The notes below the pieces were generated by a model. It worked only from the letters and a program-made list of their open reading frames with translations. It ran no database searches and was not told where the DNA came from. From Hofstenia miamia (taxonomy: Eukaryota > Xenacoelomorpha > Acoela), in the NCBI GenBank assembly GCA_004352715.1, contig SCFE01000084.1, forward strand, positions 582,833 through 646,832: 64,000 bases of DNA, read 5' to 3'. Below are positions 41,201 through 47,940 of the stretch, one piece after another (positions within the stretch are counted from its first letter, which is position 1; the number at the start of each line of letters is the position of its first letter). Position numbers and translations under genes: made by a program.

Positions 41201-43261
41201 GAAATCAATAGCCTGCAATCAAATTTGATTTTTTTTCTTCATTTTCCTGTCCTTTATTCTTATATATAAAAATTACAAATAATACCGAACGATAAATACA
41301 AAATTCATAAACATTGAAATTAAGACTGTTGAGGCAATAACAAATATTATTGTGTTACCTGAGTAATACATATTGAACCACTGCCCATACCAACGCGTAA
41401 TGCATCAGCGCCTGCTTCAATAAGGTTTTTCGCTTGACTCGCCGTTACAACATTACCAGCCACCACTTGGGCATTAGGGTAACGACCTTTAATATGGCGT
41501 ATCATTTCCATTTGATATGAAGAGTTGCCCTGGGAGGAGTCCTAAATTGTTTATTTGAAAAATAATAAAAAACTGATGCACTGATAATGAATTTTATATG
41601 TAAGCGAATGCAAACAAAGAGGATGGCTTTAGCCATTTTTGTCCGCTAGCCGTTTAAAATAAGTGGAAATTTTCAACAAATGTGAGGGGTACTCAGTTCG
41701 ACCGAACACAAGGTCATTGCGACATAGATATGATGTGTATAAAATTTCATTCCTGAGAATTTTTAAGTTCATACTAAAAAATGTAATTGAGGATGTCCTC
41801 TGCAATTGAAATGTTTCACTCAGTGAAATCAAGTGATAATCGTAATTATTCAGGTTTGTATATCAAATCAACTGGCTCATTACTTGACACAATATTGGAG
41901 AAAAGAAATCAGTTTTACAATGTACAGCTGCTGCATTGAACAGTCAAGACTAATCCGGCCGCTACACAATAGATCTATTGGATATTCCTGAATATACGTA
42001 CTATAACGACAACGTCTGCGCCTGCCTGTAGAAGTGTTTCTAACCGATGAAAATCTTCCTCTCTTGTACCAATAGCTACCCCACAGAGTAATTGTTTCTG
42101 TTGATCCTTTGAAGCAAAAGGGAAATCACGGTTCTTTTTTAAATCTGTTCTAGCAATTAAAGAAACGAGTTCATCGTTTTCATTTACAATTGGAAGCTTT
42201 CCTAAAAAGAAAGTACGATATTATAACCTTTAAGTTTCATTTACCAAATTCATCTTAGAATTAATATTAAAAATAAACTAAAGCATTCAAGCATAACTAT
42301 CATCATCATTACGAGCTACTCAATACGCATTATATTCCCACGATATAGTTACTATACATTATATCTTCATCAAATATTCATTCATACATATAATCAAAGA
42401 CGAGATTATTCATACCTTTTTTGCTTTGCTGTAAAAGGGAATTGGCCTCATTAAGTGTAATATTACAGTGTGCAACTGTCAAATCTTCTCGAGGTGTCAT
42501 CACCTAAGCTCAATAACAAAAACATCCCAAAAATTACAACATACCTCAGATAAAGGTTTTCTACGATGTTCACTACCACGGAGAAAGTCAATATCACGTG
42601 ATGTTACGATCCCCAACAACTTTCCGCAAATTTTTCCTGTGTCGGTTATTGGGACACCTGTAAATCCATATTTGGCCTTTACCTCCAACACATCATGAAC
42701 GGTATGATTAGGCGAAAAACAAATAGGATCTGTGATGAATCCTTGCTCGAATTTCTAGAGAATTGTAAGGGTTTATTTGTATTTTGTTAGTGTTGACAAA
42801 CCTTAACTTTGCGAACTTCATTTGCTTGGAATTCAACAGAACAATTATTATGAATAAAACCACATCCACCAGTTAACTAAAAATGTACAATTGAATTATA
42901 ATTCAACAGCAAAAAGAGAAAAATTCATTGCAAAAATATATTATACCGCCATAACTATGGCCATGTCGCTTTCAGTGACAGTATCCATTGGTGACGATAC
43001 TAATGGTGCACTAAGAGTAAGAGACTTAGTCAAAGGTGCAGTCAAATCCTAGGTGAAAACTAAATTATACGTAAAAAAATCAGAAAATACCACATCTTCG
43101 GCAGGAAAATCGATATAACCAGGTAAAATAAGAAAGTCACTAAATTTAGAATGAAAAAATATTAACAAAAAGTAAATATACTTGTAAGTTAAACCATGTC
43201 CGCCCTTTATTAATTCAGAAGCAGAGACACCGTCACTTGTAAAGTCAACGTCAAAAACCAT
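7322..43261 (-). CDS. IMPDH: Inosine-5'-monophosphate dehydrogenase (IMPDH), complete 12-exon gene
   Basis: Catalyses NAD+-dependent oxidation of IMP to XMP, the committed step of guanine nucleotide synthesis, as a cytosolic tetramer. Exons (minus strand): 43261-43182, 43139-43091, 43048-42947, 42876-42802, 42754-42545, 42503-42416, 42201-42002, 41541-41359, 35089-34942, 18613-18469, 12206-11979, 7343-7322. All introns are GT..AG. Coding length is 1530 nt, 509 aa plus stop, against about 514 in vertebrates. The order is N-terminal barrel ([16 protein letters not shown]), CBS pair (about 108-225), barrel core (DSSQGNS), catalytic loop MGSGSICIT with nucleophile Cys326, IMP-site motifs IIADGGI and GMGSLDAM, flap dyad R424-Y425, and the C-terminal YEKRLF. 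The protein looks fully functional. Introns 8-11 are long and filled with transposons. ATG 43261 is in the context AAAATGG. Confidence 0.96.
7946..8296 (-). pseudogene. Tc1/mariner-type transposase C-terminal fragment with one terminal inverted repeat
   Basis: The minus-strand peptide [20 protein letters not shown], followed by [17 protein letters not shown], resembles the C-terminal end of IS630/Tc1-mariner transposases with DUF4817-type N-termini (pattern: PRT.EEL...I...I, then R...CI...G.H). A terminal sequence caaggtgaataaaatgtaac at 7947 resembles the ends of the element at 20021-20758. Only the 3' portion is present; it is non-functional. Confidence 0.6.
8500..9066. repeat. GC-rich patch, probable unclassified mobile-element remnant
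   Basis: This stretch is close to half G+C and CpG-rich, against roughly 30% around it. Motifs include cctctcgcggtagttcctg-like and ggtagacaggcagcgacgca. A short minus-strand ORF (9066-8851) gives no family I can name. It could be an untranslated region of a retroelement or a recent insertion. No ends or target duplication were seen. Confidence 0.4.
11979..12206 (-). CDS. IMPDH: IMPDH exon 11
   Basis: 228 bp after acceptor GTTTAG. Encodes [13 protein letters not shown] through [10 protein letters not shown] to EGGVHGLHS. The open frame would meet TAG at 11975, but donor GTAGGA at 11978 splits the last Ser codon (TC|G), and the missing residues YEKRLF lie in exon 12. Confidence 0.95.
13514..13882. 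repeat. 184-bp direct duplication joined by a single N
   Basis: 13514-13697 and 13699-13882 are the same 184 bp with a handful of substitutions (for example aagag/aagcg, tcaaagac/tcaatcac), separated by one N at 13698. Equal lengths and an N exactly at the junction point to two overlapping contig ends or two haplotypes left unmerged, rather than a biological tandem repeat. Confidence 0.85.
17839..18012. repeat. TA microsatellite around a 143-N gap
   Basis: (TA)n runs up to 17850 and resumes at 17994-18012, with N at 17851-17993. The gap is probably a long TA array. Confidence 0.9.
18469..18613 (-). CDS. IMPDH: IMPDH exon 10 (flap)
   Basis: 145 bp after acceptor TTTTAG. Begins with the last two bases of a Val codon, then [18 protein letters not shown] and [10 protein letters not shown], and ends at QQRYF plus two bases of Ser before donor GTATGT. 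R424-Y425 is the mobile-flap dyad that activates water for hydrolysis. Confidence 0.96.
19890..19963. repeat. Perfect 33-bp inverted repeat with 8-nt loop
   Basis: 19890-19922 and 19931-19963 are exact reverse complements around the loop tggttaga. The right arm runs into gtaactgctcttgct, and 19954-19976 recurs in reverse complement at about 34187-34209, so the hairpin sits at the edge of a dispersed repeat. No coding frame. Confidence 0.95.
20021..20758 (-). mobile_element. Short Tc1/mariner-type element with TA target duplication
   Basis: The ends are tacagggcgtcccaaaaatg (20021) and, in reverse complement from 20758, tacagggtgttccaaaaaat, both continuing to gtaacac. These are imperfect inverted repeats of about 25 bp flanked by TA. 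At 738 bp it is too short for a full transposase (about 340 codons). It carries only the N-terminal helix-turn-helix part (20616-20299), so it is an internally deleted, non-autonomous copy. Confidence 0.8.
20299..20616 (-). pseudogene. DUF4817-type transposase N-terminus (remnant)
   Basis: From ATG 20616 the frame reads [18 protein letters not shown], a TAG, then [20 protein letters not shown] and [16 protein letters not shown]. This is the first helix-turn-helix of a Tc1/mariner-like transposase found in many arthropod and flatworm elements. The premature TAG and loss of the catalytic part make it inactive. Confidence 0.75.
21689..22264 (-). CDS. Hypothetical 191-aa protein (not recognised)
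   Basis: ATG 22264 to TAG 21689 with no interruption, in a region where random frames close within about 60 codons, so it is probably or recently coding. The product is hydrophilic and looks largely unstructured: a basic start ([17 protein letters not shown]), a lysine-rich middle ([15 protein letters not shown]), a possible short coiled coil ([14 protein letters not shown]) and a basic tail ([14 protein letters not shown]). There is no signal peptide or membrane segment. It lies in IMPDH intron 9 in the sense direction. It could be a retrocopy, a single-exon gene, or an exon of a longer transcript; CAG just upstream of the ATG could be an acceptor. No function assigned. Confidence 0.5.
   Translation of the reverse strand: MVLTRRGHYQNMDISILRGPHPLWLNDVCPVARPRIHSEQLEVESREVNKFRIQCKLKKFQNPPVKELPDILTPKTHQVNVRLKDIEDQIDSLLCNSKIISANVRKPLSQTPSYVDDCTIQSIDASPACLTEDSHISVGSRDTPQFSVITCDLNVDPPHLEVKKHVKRSHAQAFKLPTIKHQRIAGFNLCR
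22972..22989. repeat. (ATT)n microsatellite
   Basis: About six ATT units in AT-rich intron sequence. Confidence 0.8.
24159..27561 (-). mobile_element. CR1-like non-LTR retrotransposon, near full length but broken
   Basis: On the minus strand, in order: ORF1 (27561-26911) with a PHD-like zinc cluster; endonuclease pieces (26630-25855) with [16 protein letters not shown] and ITGDFN; a linker; reverse transcriptase with [12 protein letters not shown] and [13 protein letters not shown] (25073-24825), YVDDTNLL (about 24796), GDLKWKSHV and [12 protein letters not shown] (24800-24159). At least six frameshifts or stops separate the pieces. It lies in IMPDH intron 9, sense to the host gene. It is an inactive fossil. 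Confidence 0.85.
26911..27561 (-). CDS. CR1-like ORF1 protein (zinc finger and coiled coil)
   Basis: 216 codons, intact. Residues about 35-75 hold [18 protein letters not shown] and LFCNSC, a PHD-like zinc-binding pattern seen in CR1/L2 ORF1 proteins. This is followed by a basic, helical stretch and a C-terminal segment ([30 protein letters not shown]) resembling the RNA-binding part of non-LTR ORF1. It is presumed to bind element RNA. It is the only uninterrupted part of this copy. Confidence 0.65.
   Translation of the reverse strand: MFALYMTNTNQSNTYVIHFNTCSKAIDEDINVFVCFTCGTKMHWNSGCTGFHVDVLKGLQAAKDNIMLFCNSCVSNGRKEGIVSDIVRKTSASARDIEPKITAVKSICRSILRKTTEFTVHAKLQEDENDRRRQYDNSYKTNIRIAGLAEVNEKNRFDRMQQEKSQVLELLSHLDEDDVHVSDIRRLGKFYLNTAKPRNMLVTLRNPWVFGNICLM
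28404..28967 (+). CDS. Small secreted cysteine-rich protein, intronless, nested in IMPDH intron 9
   Basis: ATG 28404 to TAG 28967, 187 aa. Residues 1-19 form a clear signal peptide ([19 protein letters not shown]) with probable cleavage before Asn20. The mature start has six cysteines spaced C-x5-C-x8-CC-x7-CC (22, 28, 37, 38, 46, 47). The rest (about 55-187) is charged, predicted mostly helical and has no cysteine. AATAAA signals lie at 29089 and 29218. It is antisense to IMPDH. I cannot name the family. The cysteine module could form a small disulfide knot, but nothing here shows function. The intact frame and good signal peptide support a real gene. Confidence 0.75.
   Translation: MWKQIVLIAAFCVLKISSANYCLDNQYCQKEYKKNYCCLERIPGVCCMKAKYVGQQLMGIRKDRNNEIAIQLRRMTEDHKSIALVHQLEFFRKLTEDILAKLFSKRYLMQSVHEIANLDVKIEKIKKNFIKFKKSAAEYYTYLREWNRSDLTTRLWPENQQYPFEIIEDLWDIMDESSLMYHNMQLT
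29089..29223 (+). terminator. Poly(A) signals of the nested secreted-protein gene
   Basis: AATAAA at 29089-29094 and again at 29218-29223, about 120 and 250 nt after the stop codon at 28967. Confidence 0.5.
29383..29404. repeat. TA microsatellite
   Basis: (TA)11 at the 3' end of the Penelope-like fragment. Confidence 0.9.
29405..30020 (-). mobile_element. Penelope-like element fragment with GIY-YIG endonuclease
   Basis: Minus-strand frame 29760-29515 reads [20 protein letters not shown], the zinc-associated GIY-YIG endonuclease of Penelope-like elements (CxxC then YIGET.R.L). Upstream on the same strand the frames give [16 protein letters not shown], the usual linker after the reverse transcriptase. 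The 3' tail has the gtaccatcgtcagtcga-type sequence common at the ends of such elements. The reverse transcriptase is missing. Confidence 0.75.
30035..30175. repeat. TA microsatellite around a 78-N gap
   Basis: (TA)n on both sides of N 30066-30143, adjoining the truncated 5' side of the Penelope-like fragment. Confidence 0.9.
33124..33661. mobile_element. piggyBac-like MITE (TTAA-flanked, 530 bp)
   Basis: TTAA at 33124-33127 and 33658-33661 flank a 530-bp body whose ends are CCCTATTTTACCGGGG and, in reverse complement, CCCTATTTGGGGAGGA. TTAA target duplication with ends starting CCY is the piggyBac signature. There is no coding sequence. Confidence 0.7.
34942..35089 (-). CDS. IMPDH: IMPDH exon 9
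   Basis: 148 bp. Begins [14 protein letters not shown] after acceptor TATAG and ends ALGAST plus one base before donor GTTAGC. It includes [12 protein letters not shown], the phosphate-binding region for IMP. Confidence 0.96.
36033..36110. mobile_element. hAT-like terminal repeat fragment
   Basis: cagtgcttctcaaccggggt at 36033 matches the widespread hAT (Charlie-type) terminus CAGTGnTTCTCAACC. It runs into a (CA)n tract (36074-36097). I did not find a matching opposite end, so it is a fragment. Confidence 0.55.
37630..38017. mobile_element. Probable DNA-transposon fragment with CCGGA repeats
   Basis: The unit shows repeated CCGGAT motifs near both ends (ggatccggatag; gccagataccggat; ccggatgccggat; accggattccggtac) and ends in cggtacatccctaa. 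In reverse complement this is TTAGGGATGTACCG, a terminus often seen on hAT-type elements. No transposase domain was recognised. Confidence 0.4.
38224..38270. repeat. TA microsatellite
   Basis: About 47 bp of (TA)n with two TG interruptions. Confidence 0.9.
38506..38780. repeat. 256-N gap ending in TA microsatellite
   Basis: N at 38506-38761 followed by (TA)n to 38780. Confidence 0.9.
39117..39166. repeat. Dispersed repeat shared with 17511-17560
   Basis: aaaggtggcaacgggtcaaa...tgacccg here resembles acaggtggcaaacgtgtcaa...cgacccg at 17511. Both carry a GGGTC/GACCC inverted motif and may be ends of one DNA-transposon family. Confidence 0.4.
41359..41541 (-). CDS. IMPDH: IMPDH exon 8 (catalytic loop)
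   Basis: 183 bp, phase 0 at both ends, residues 269-329. It starts at DSSQGNS after acceptor TTTAG and ends at GSICITQ before donor GTAACA. It contains the catalytic cysteine (Cys326) that forms the covalent E-XMP* intermediate. Confidence 0.96.
42002..43261 (-). CDS. IMPDH: IMPDH exons 1-7 (compact 5' half)
   Basis: Seven exons in 1.26 kb, with introns of 42, 42, 70, 47, 41 and 214 bp. They encode residues 1-268: N-terminal barrel strands ([10 protein letters not shown]), [11 protein letters not shown], then the CBS pair from [10 protein letters not shown] through [11 protein letters not shown] to [23 protein letters not shown], and [17 protein letters not shown]. Exons 1 and 2 are joined through a split Asn codon (AA|T). 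Exons 6 and 7 are joined through a split Gly codon (G|GA). Confidence 0.95.
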
Positions 43262-43280
43262 TTTACATGCTAAAAGACAT
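43262..43280 (-). promoter_or_regulatory. IMPDH 5' leader: start-stop uORF and possible 5'-UTR splice acceptor
   Basis: The minus strand reads GTCTTTTAGCATGTAAAATGG. ATG TAA (43268-43263) is a minimal start-stop uORF beginning seven nt before the main ATG (43261). TTTTAG just before it could be the acceptor of a 5'-UTR intron; no upstream exon was identified. Confidence 0.4.
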
Positions 43281-45882
43281 TAATAGTTATTTGCAACAAA
43301 CAATTCTTCTAAAAAGTGTTATTTGCAAATATGATATTCAATTCTAAAAATATGATTTAATAAAATTTCGAATATGGTATCTTACAGGTCCAATACAAAA
43401 GGAGTTCATTGATGAAAGGATTTAAAGAAAATATATTTGCAATTTATCCATTGCATATTATCAATTACAGATGGAAAAAAACTGTCAAGAATTAAGCTGA
43501 ATTGTGATAATATATTTAATATTTTTAATAAATAACCGCAGAATTAATAGTAAATAACAATAACTCTACACGTTGATCTTTGGTGAAATGAAAATTTCAC
43601 ACTACAGTGGATAATAGGATTTGTATTAACTAGTTAGATTAAATATTAATAAAGGTTCAGATCGAGATTTATTATGAAAAGCTAGGTCAAATGGACCATA
43701 GCAACATTAAAAATAACAAATATGGGGTACATTAAAATTACTTTTTTAGGATATGCTGGCATTTTTAAAGCAAAGGTACATATAATAGTATAATAAGAAT
43801 ATAAAAATTAGGTTACATATCTAACACTATGTGTTGTGTATGACGCTGATTCCAAAAAATAGCATCCATATAAGAGAATATGTTAATTGAGACAAGATCA
43901 ATATGCGAACAATCGCTTTTTAAAAAGAATGATAAATTTGAGTATTAAAGCCCTAAATAGTCAAATATATTCAACCCACTGCAAATACATAAGAAACTAG
44001 ATTTAAATTAACGTCGAGTGGAATTAGCAAATGCCACAAAACAATATCAAACAAAAACTTCTATAGTCTTCCATAAATAACATAAAATATTAGATTAAAG
44101 TGCATAAATGAAGAACTGCGATATTTCGTTGAAGAAAATTGTGTTGAATTACGTCAATAAAGAAATTTGCAACAAACTAGTGGGTTCGAAAAAAATTGTC
44201 TTCCATTGTTCTGATTTGCATTTATTTTATTATCCCCATTAATCATATTTTAGAAGTCGTCACTTTTTATTTATGTTCTTATTAAATGATGTCACATTAG
44301 TTAGTAAACAGTAGATTCTTCTACATTCACACAGATTTAATTGACAAAACTTCTCACTAAATAACTTATATATAATAGCGAATGTATTAACAAAATCTAG
44401 TGTGTACGCGTAAAAATTGCTTAGTTTGGAGTGCATACGGATAGAGAGCATTTAATAAAAATAAACAGAAATTAAATGACGAAATGTGTTCCTAAACATA
44501 ATCTTTCAATTTCCCATGTAACACAAAACATTTTCTCTTAAATACAGTTTATTTGTGACAAAAGAGGTGACAAGTAGAGCCCTACACTAGTTGCACTAGG
44601 TCGTCAACAATCTAAAATAGAATGGAGCGAAAAACCTACTGAGTTTATATAAATATATTTAGATTTCTATGAAAAATATATTTTAAGCAAAATGAAAGAG
44701 CAAAAAATGGTCAAATATAACGTTTAATCTAAATGCATTAAAAATTAAATGATTCCAATGCTTCTTCCCCCATTTAGGAATCGAGATCAGTAAATTAAAT
44801 ACCAGTTTGCAAAAATCAAGAAAAAATTCTTAGTGTTGAACAAAGTGTATACTTGACTAATTGATGACGGAAACAAGCGTTCAATTGTAATTATTCAGAA
44901 GTAATTCCTTTCAATGAACTTAGTATGTGGGTATATTATATTATATCAATATTTCAACATCAAACAAAATTAATGCACTTCAGTCAACGAAAGAGAACAT
45001 TTTGTGCATGCTTATGAAATGTAACCGTTTAAAAAATGGTTTTACAAACATTTGTGCTAAAACCTTTCATACGCAAACCGTGTGATATTCGCTGTTAATT
45101 TTTTAAACTCTCATTTATAAAATATTTTTATATCCTTTACGTATTTTATGGCATTTCTCTTAATTTTTAACACTAATTACAATTTGTATATTTTCAGTAC
45201 AGCAATTCTACGAATTCACCCAATATTGTATCATAAGTGAAAAGGTTTTTTATTCAATTAGCATCAATTACATGTGCAGCCACAGAAATCAGTTTACAAA
45301 TCAATCAAAATCCAATTTCAACATAATAGGTTGAAAATTATTAGTATAAATTTATTGTGCAAAGAGTTTAAAATAATTAAATGCATATGCAATAAATTTG
45401 GAAAAAACTAATAACAAATTTACCATAGACTGACTACCTTTTCAAATAATCTCAAACGTTAAAACTTTAAAGTGGTTAATTGACCTAACGAAATTAACAA
45501 ATCAAATATTAGACAAATTGATATTTGACTATCTTCTTAAATAAAATAAGCAAGATTGTAGAATTTATCTAGAAAATATTATTTTAAATTGCAGAAATTA
45601 TTCTCATTACTAATTATGAGAACAAGAAATGACAAATAGTTATACTCTAATGTTGCACTTAAAACACGTTAATTTAAACTAGACTATTTAGGAATCTAAA
45701 TGAAGTTTTCATTACAATTATTTTCATCCTTCATTTCAGGTTAATTTGTTTAGGATTATTAATTTGTTTGCAATATTTTAAATTGAATATATTTATATGC
45801 ATTTGTAATCAGTCCTTGTGAATGCCTGGTTGTAAGTAGAGATTTAAATTTAATTCATAGGTAAATTATTATGTATTTTTTG
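43281..45882. other. IMPDH upstream region, no gene recognised
   Basis: AT-rich, stops in all frames. The IMPDH promoter and any 5'-UTR exon should lie here, but no TATA box or initiator can be singled out against the AT background. Confidence 0.5.
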
Positions 45883-46063
45883 AATGGGGGATATTCATGA
45901 AATTTTGAAATGTTTTAAAATATATAATTTCTATATAATCGGTAGCGAAATTAGCAAAAAAATGGTTTCCAGTTTTTAAAATTTCCTAGATTTTAAAATA
46001 TTGCAGATTTTGTTTTAATCCCATTACATTTTTGAATTTTGAGACGTCATATCTGACCTCTTA
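45883..46063. repeat. Left terminal inverted repeat of the THAP/SWIM-YqaJ element
   Basis: Pairs with 49792-49974 at roughly 75-80% identity by eye. Strongest blocks are at the outer 35 bp and around aaaaaaatggtt and tctgacctctta. Confidence 0.8.
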
Positions 46064-46348
46064 CAAATACTGAAAACCATAACAGTGTTATGTGCTATGT
46101 ATTTTATTGTTTATATCATTCAGTATTTATGAGTTAGCATTTTTTTTGAAGAAAATTTCAAGTTCAATAGAGTTTCTTCAGATTTAAATAATTCCAAGTT
46201 TTATATTGTAATAATTTTTTTTACAAATATTGTTCATGTCGTTTTATTGATTTATTTTATTTTCTGAGATCTTCGATTGCTAACACATTCGAGTTGTTGA
46301 AATTCTTGACATACTCCAATAAACTTATGTGTTGAATGCAACTTAGCT

Positions 46349-46599
46349 TATATTTAGGCGTTATTGTACTTTAGGGGACCCAGTTAATGTGTGGTAAATA
46401 AAAGTGGTTTAAAACTCTAACCCTAACCCCAATCCCTCACCCAAAACTTGGATGTTTTGCAAAAAATTAATCACCAAGCTGAAATGCATTATAATTGCAT
46501 TGGTTGGGGAGTAGGGTTAGGGTTAAGGTTAGAGTTTAATACCCATTTTATGACATAACTCAAACTGGGTCCCCTAAAGTACAATAACGCCTATATTTA
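46349..46599. mobile_element. 235-bp MITE with 29-bp perfect inverted ends and 8-bp target duplication
   Basis: Body 46357-46591. The terminal 29 bp (GGCGTTATTGTACTTTAGGG...) are exact inverted repeats. TATATTTA flanks both sides as an 8-bp target duplication, typical of hAT-type insertion. Inside the ends are telomere-like tracts, taaccctaacccc on the left and gggttagggttaaggtt on the right, themselves in inverted orientation. Non-coding. Confidence 0.88.
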
Positions 46600-46915
46600 T
46601 ACTGAAAACTATAATAGGTTATGTATTAAATGTATTGTTTATGTCATTCGAGTTTTTACATTTTAAGTTAGCACATTTTTGAAAAAATTTCAAGTTCAAT
46701 AGTTCTTTTAGACTTCAATACAATTCCAAGTTTTGTATTTATATTTTTCAATATTGAAACTTGTTTAAAATAATGGATTTTTTCCGAAATCTTCAATTGC
46801 TTATTCATTTCAGGTTGAAGACTGATTCTTTTTTGATTTATTTATTAGTATAGTAGACAGATTATATTTTTTCAATGATTACCAAACATAACGATTATAT
46901 ACTTTTTAGAGTAAT

Positions 46916-47059
46916 ATGAGATATAAGTGCTGTTTTGTTCCAACATGTCACATAACAAGTAAAAATAATCCTAATATTTGGTTCTTGATTGTTCCAATAA
47001 ACAGAAATTTGCAAATTTCTTGGTTTAATGCTGTGAATCATAGCAAAGTAAATAAATAA
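46916..47059 (+). CDS. THAP-domain exon (partial)
   Basis: ATG 46916 begins MRYKCCFVPTCHITSKNNPN, then IWFLIVPINRNLQISWFNAV. The CCFVPTC start and the W..AV spacing match the N-terminal half of a THAP zinc-finger domain (C2CH, about 90 aa). The frame reaches TAA at 47057, but a good splice donor (AAA|GTAAAT) lies at 47047-47054, so this may be exon 1 of a spliced gene. The remaining THAP residues (the second Cys and the His) are not visible, and the following sequence is interrupted by an unrelated retrotransposon scrap. It is probably the DNA-binding start of the element's transposase or an accessory protein. Confidence 0.6.
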   Translation: MRYKCCFVPTCHITSKNNPNIWFLIVPINRNLQISWFNAVNHSKVNK

Positions 47060-47094
47060 GATTATTCAATAAGTCAAATTTAAAAATATGTCAC

Positions 47095-47345
47095 ATAAAT
47101 GTAAGGTCGTTAAATAAGATTTTTGAATCTGTAGAAGCTTTTATCAGTACTAACTCTAATCTTTCAGCTTTATGTCTAACTGAGACATGGATTAAAGAAA
47201 ATGGCGACTTAGGAATTTCATTTCAAACTTTGATAATTTTCTTGATGATTGCAACAAAACAAGATCTCCATGTATCATTATGGGAGATTTTAACATTCAT
47301 ACTCTAATAGCAACACCCATTAATTTAAATGTCATGGGTAATACA
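47095..47345 (+). pseudogene. APE endonuclease fragment of a Jockey/CR1-type retrotransposon
   Basis: Frame from 47098 reads NVRSLNKIFESVEAFI and LSALCLTETWIKENGD (APE motif TETW); another frame gives PCIIMGDFNIHTL. It is short and frameshifted, and is inserted just after the THAP exon. Confidence 0.75.
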
Positions 47346-47708
47346 AATGAGCACCACTAGTGCTCAAAAATTATCCTTTCTAAACATAGTACCAATAAAT
47401 TAATTAAAAAAATAAAAATAATATATAAAAATAACAAGTTAATGCACAAATAATCTGGGGATTTTTAGCATTGTAAAGTGTATTTGTTTTTATTTTTTGT
47501 AAGTGCTTAGATAAATATACATCATTCATTCATTCATCATCTTCCTCAGATGACGATATTTCCAAACAATACCTTTTGCACAATCCCCAGCATTATTTAC
47601 AATTATCAAAAGAAAATATTTCAATTTTAAATGTATTGGTTAATCACATCAATGTTCAAGATACAACTTTTTCAAAAATGTATGGAATTTTAGTAGTACT
47701 ATTGTTAG

Positions 47709-47791
47709 TGAGCCATAGTGAAATGGTATCACGCTTAGTTTGCTGAGAACTCAGTTGACTAAGAAATATTGGTTCGAATCCAGTTGGCTCA
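47709..47791 (+). tRNA. tRNA-like sequence (decayed tRNA or SINE head)
   Basis: A perfect 7-bp acceptor stem (TGAGCCA / TGGCTCA), a D arm GTGA-AATGGTA-TCAC and a T arm ATTGG-TTCGAAT-CCAGT with the canonical loop. The 83-nt length suits a class II tRNA or an intron-containing one. The anticodon arm is unclear: CTTAG and CTAAG can pair around a 20-nt loop, with no convincing anticodon. It is probably a pseudogene or tRNA-derived SINE. Confidence 0.5.
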
Positions 47792-47864
47792 ATTATTTAG
47801 TTTTATAACATATCTTGAAATTTAATATGAACTTTAGGTTATATATTTCATATTGTTAAAATGA

Positions 47865-47933
47865 TGGACTTGGCAGGAGTTGAACCTGCAAATGTACCAT
47901 ACTTAATGGTACAGTTCCATACAACACAAATCC
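47865..47933 (-). tRNA. tRNA-like sequence, minus strand, possible Leu(AAG) anticodon
   Basis: Folds as acceptor GGATTTG / CAAGTCC (one G-U), short D stem GTT / AAC, anticodon stem TACCA / TGGTA with 7-nt loop TTAAGTA, and T arm GCAGG-TTCAACT-CCTGC. The 3-bp D stem and odd loop base 37 argue for a decayed copy. It lies tail-to-tail with the plus-strand tRNA-like sequence at 47709. Confidence 0.45.
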
Positions 47934-47940
47934 TCAAACA

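Larger units (their letters stand above)
35090..41358 (-). other. IMPDH intron 8
   Basis: 6269 bp. Contains hAT-like termini at 36033 and about 37630-38017, a CA repeat, TA microsatellites with a 256-N gap, and a short repeat at 39117. A GC-richer stretch at 36.87-37.1 kb is open on both strands but gives no family I recognise. No gene otherwise. Confidence 0.9.

Noticed and set aside
42500-42691. Short ORF starting [10 protein letters not shown]
   Set aside because: It is part of IMPDH exon 5, read on past its donor into the intron; not a separate gene.
46400-46540. Interstitial telomere or chromosome-fusion site
   Set aside because: The TTAGGG-like tracts are only two or three units, inverted, and lie symmetrically inside a MITE with a target-site duplication.
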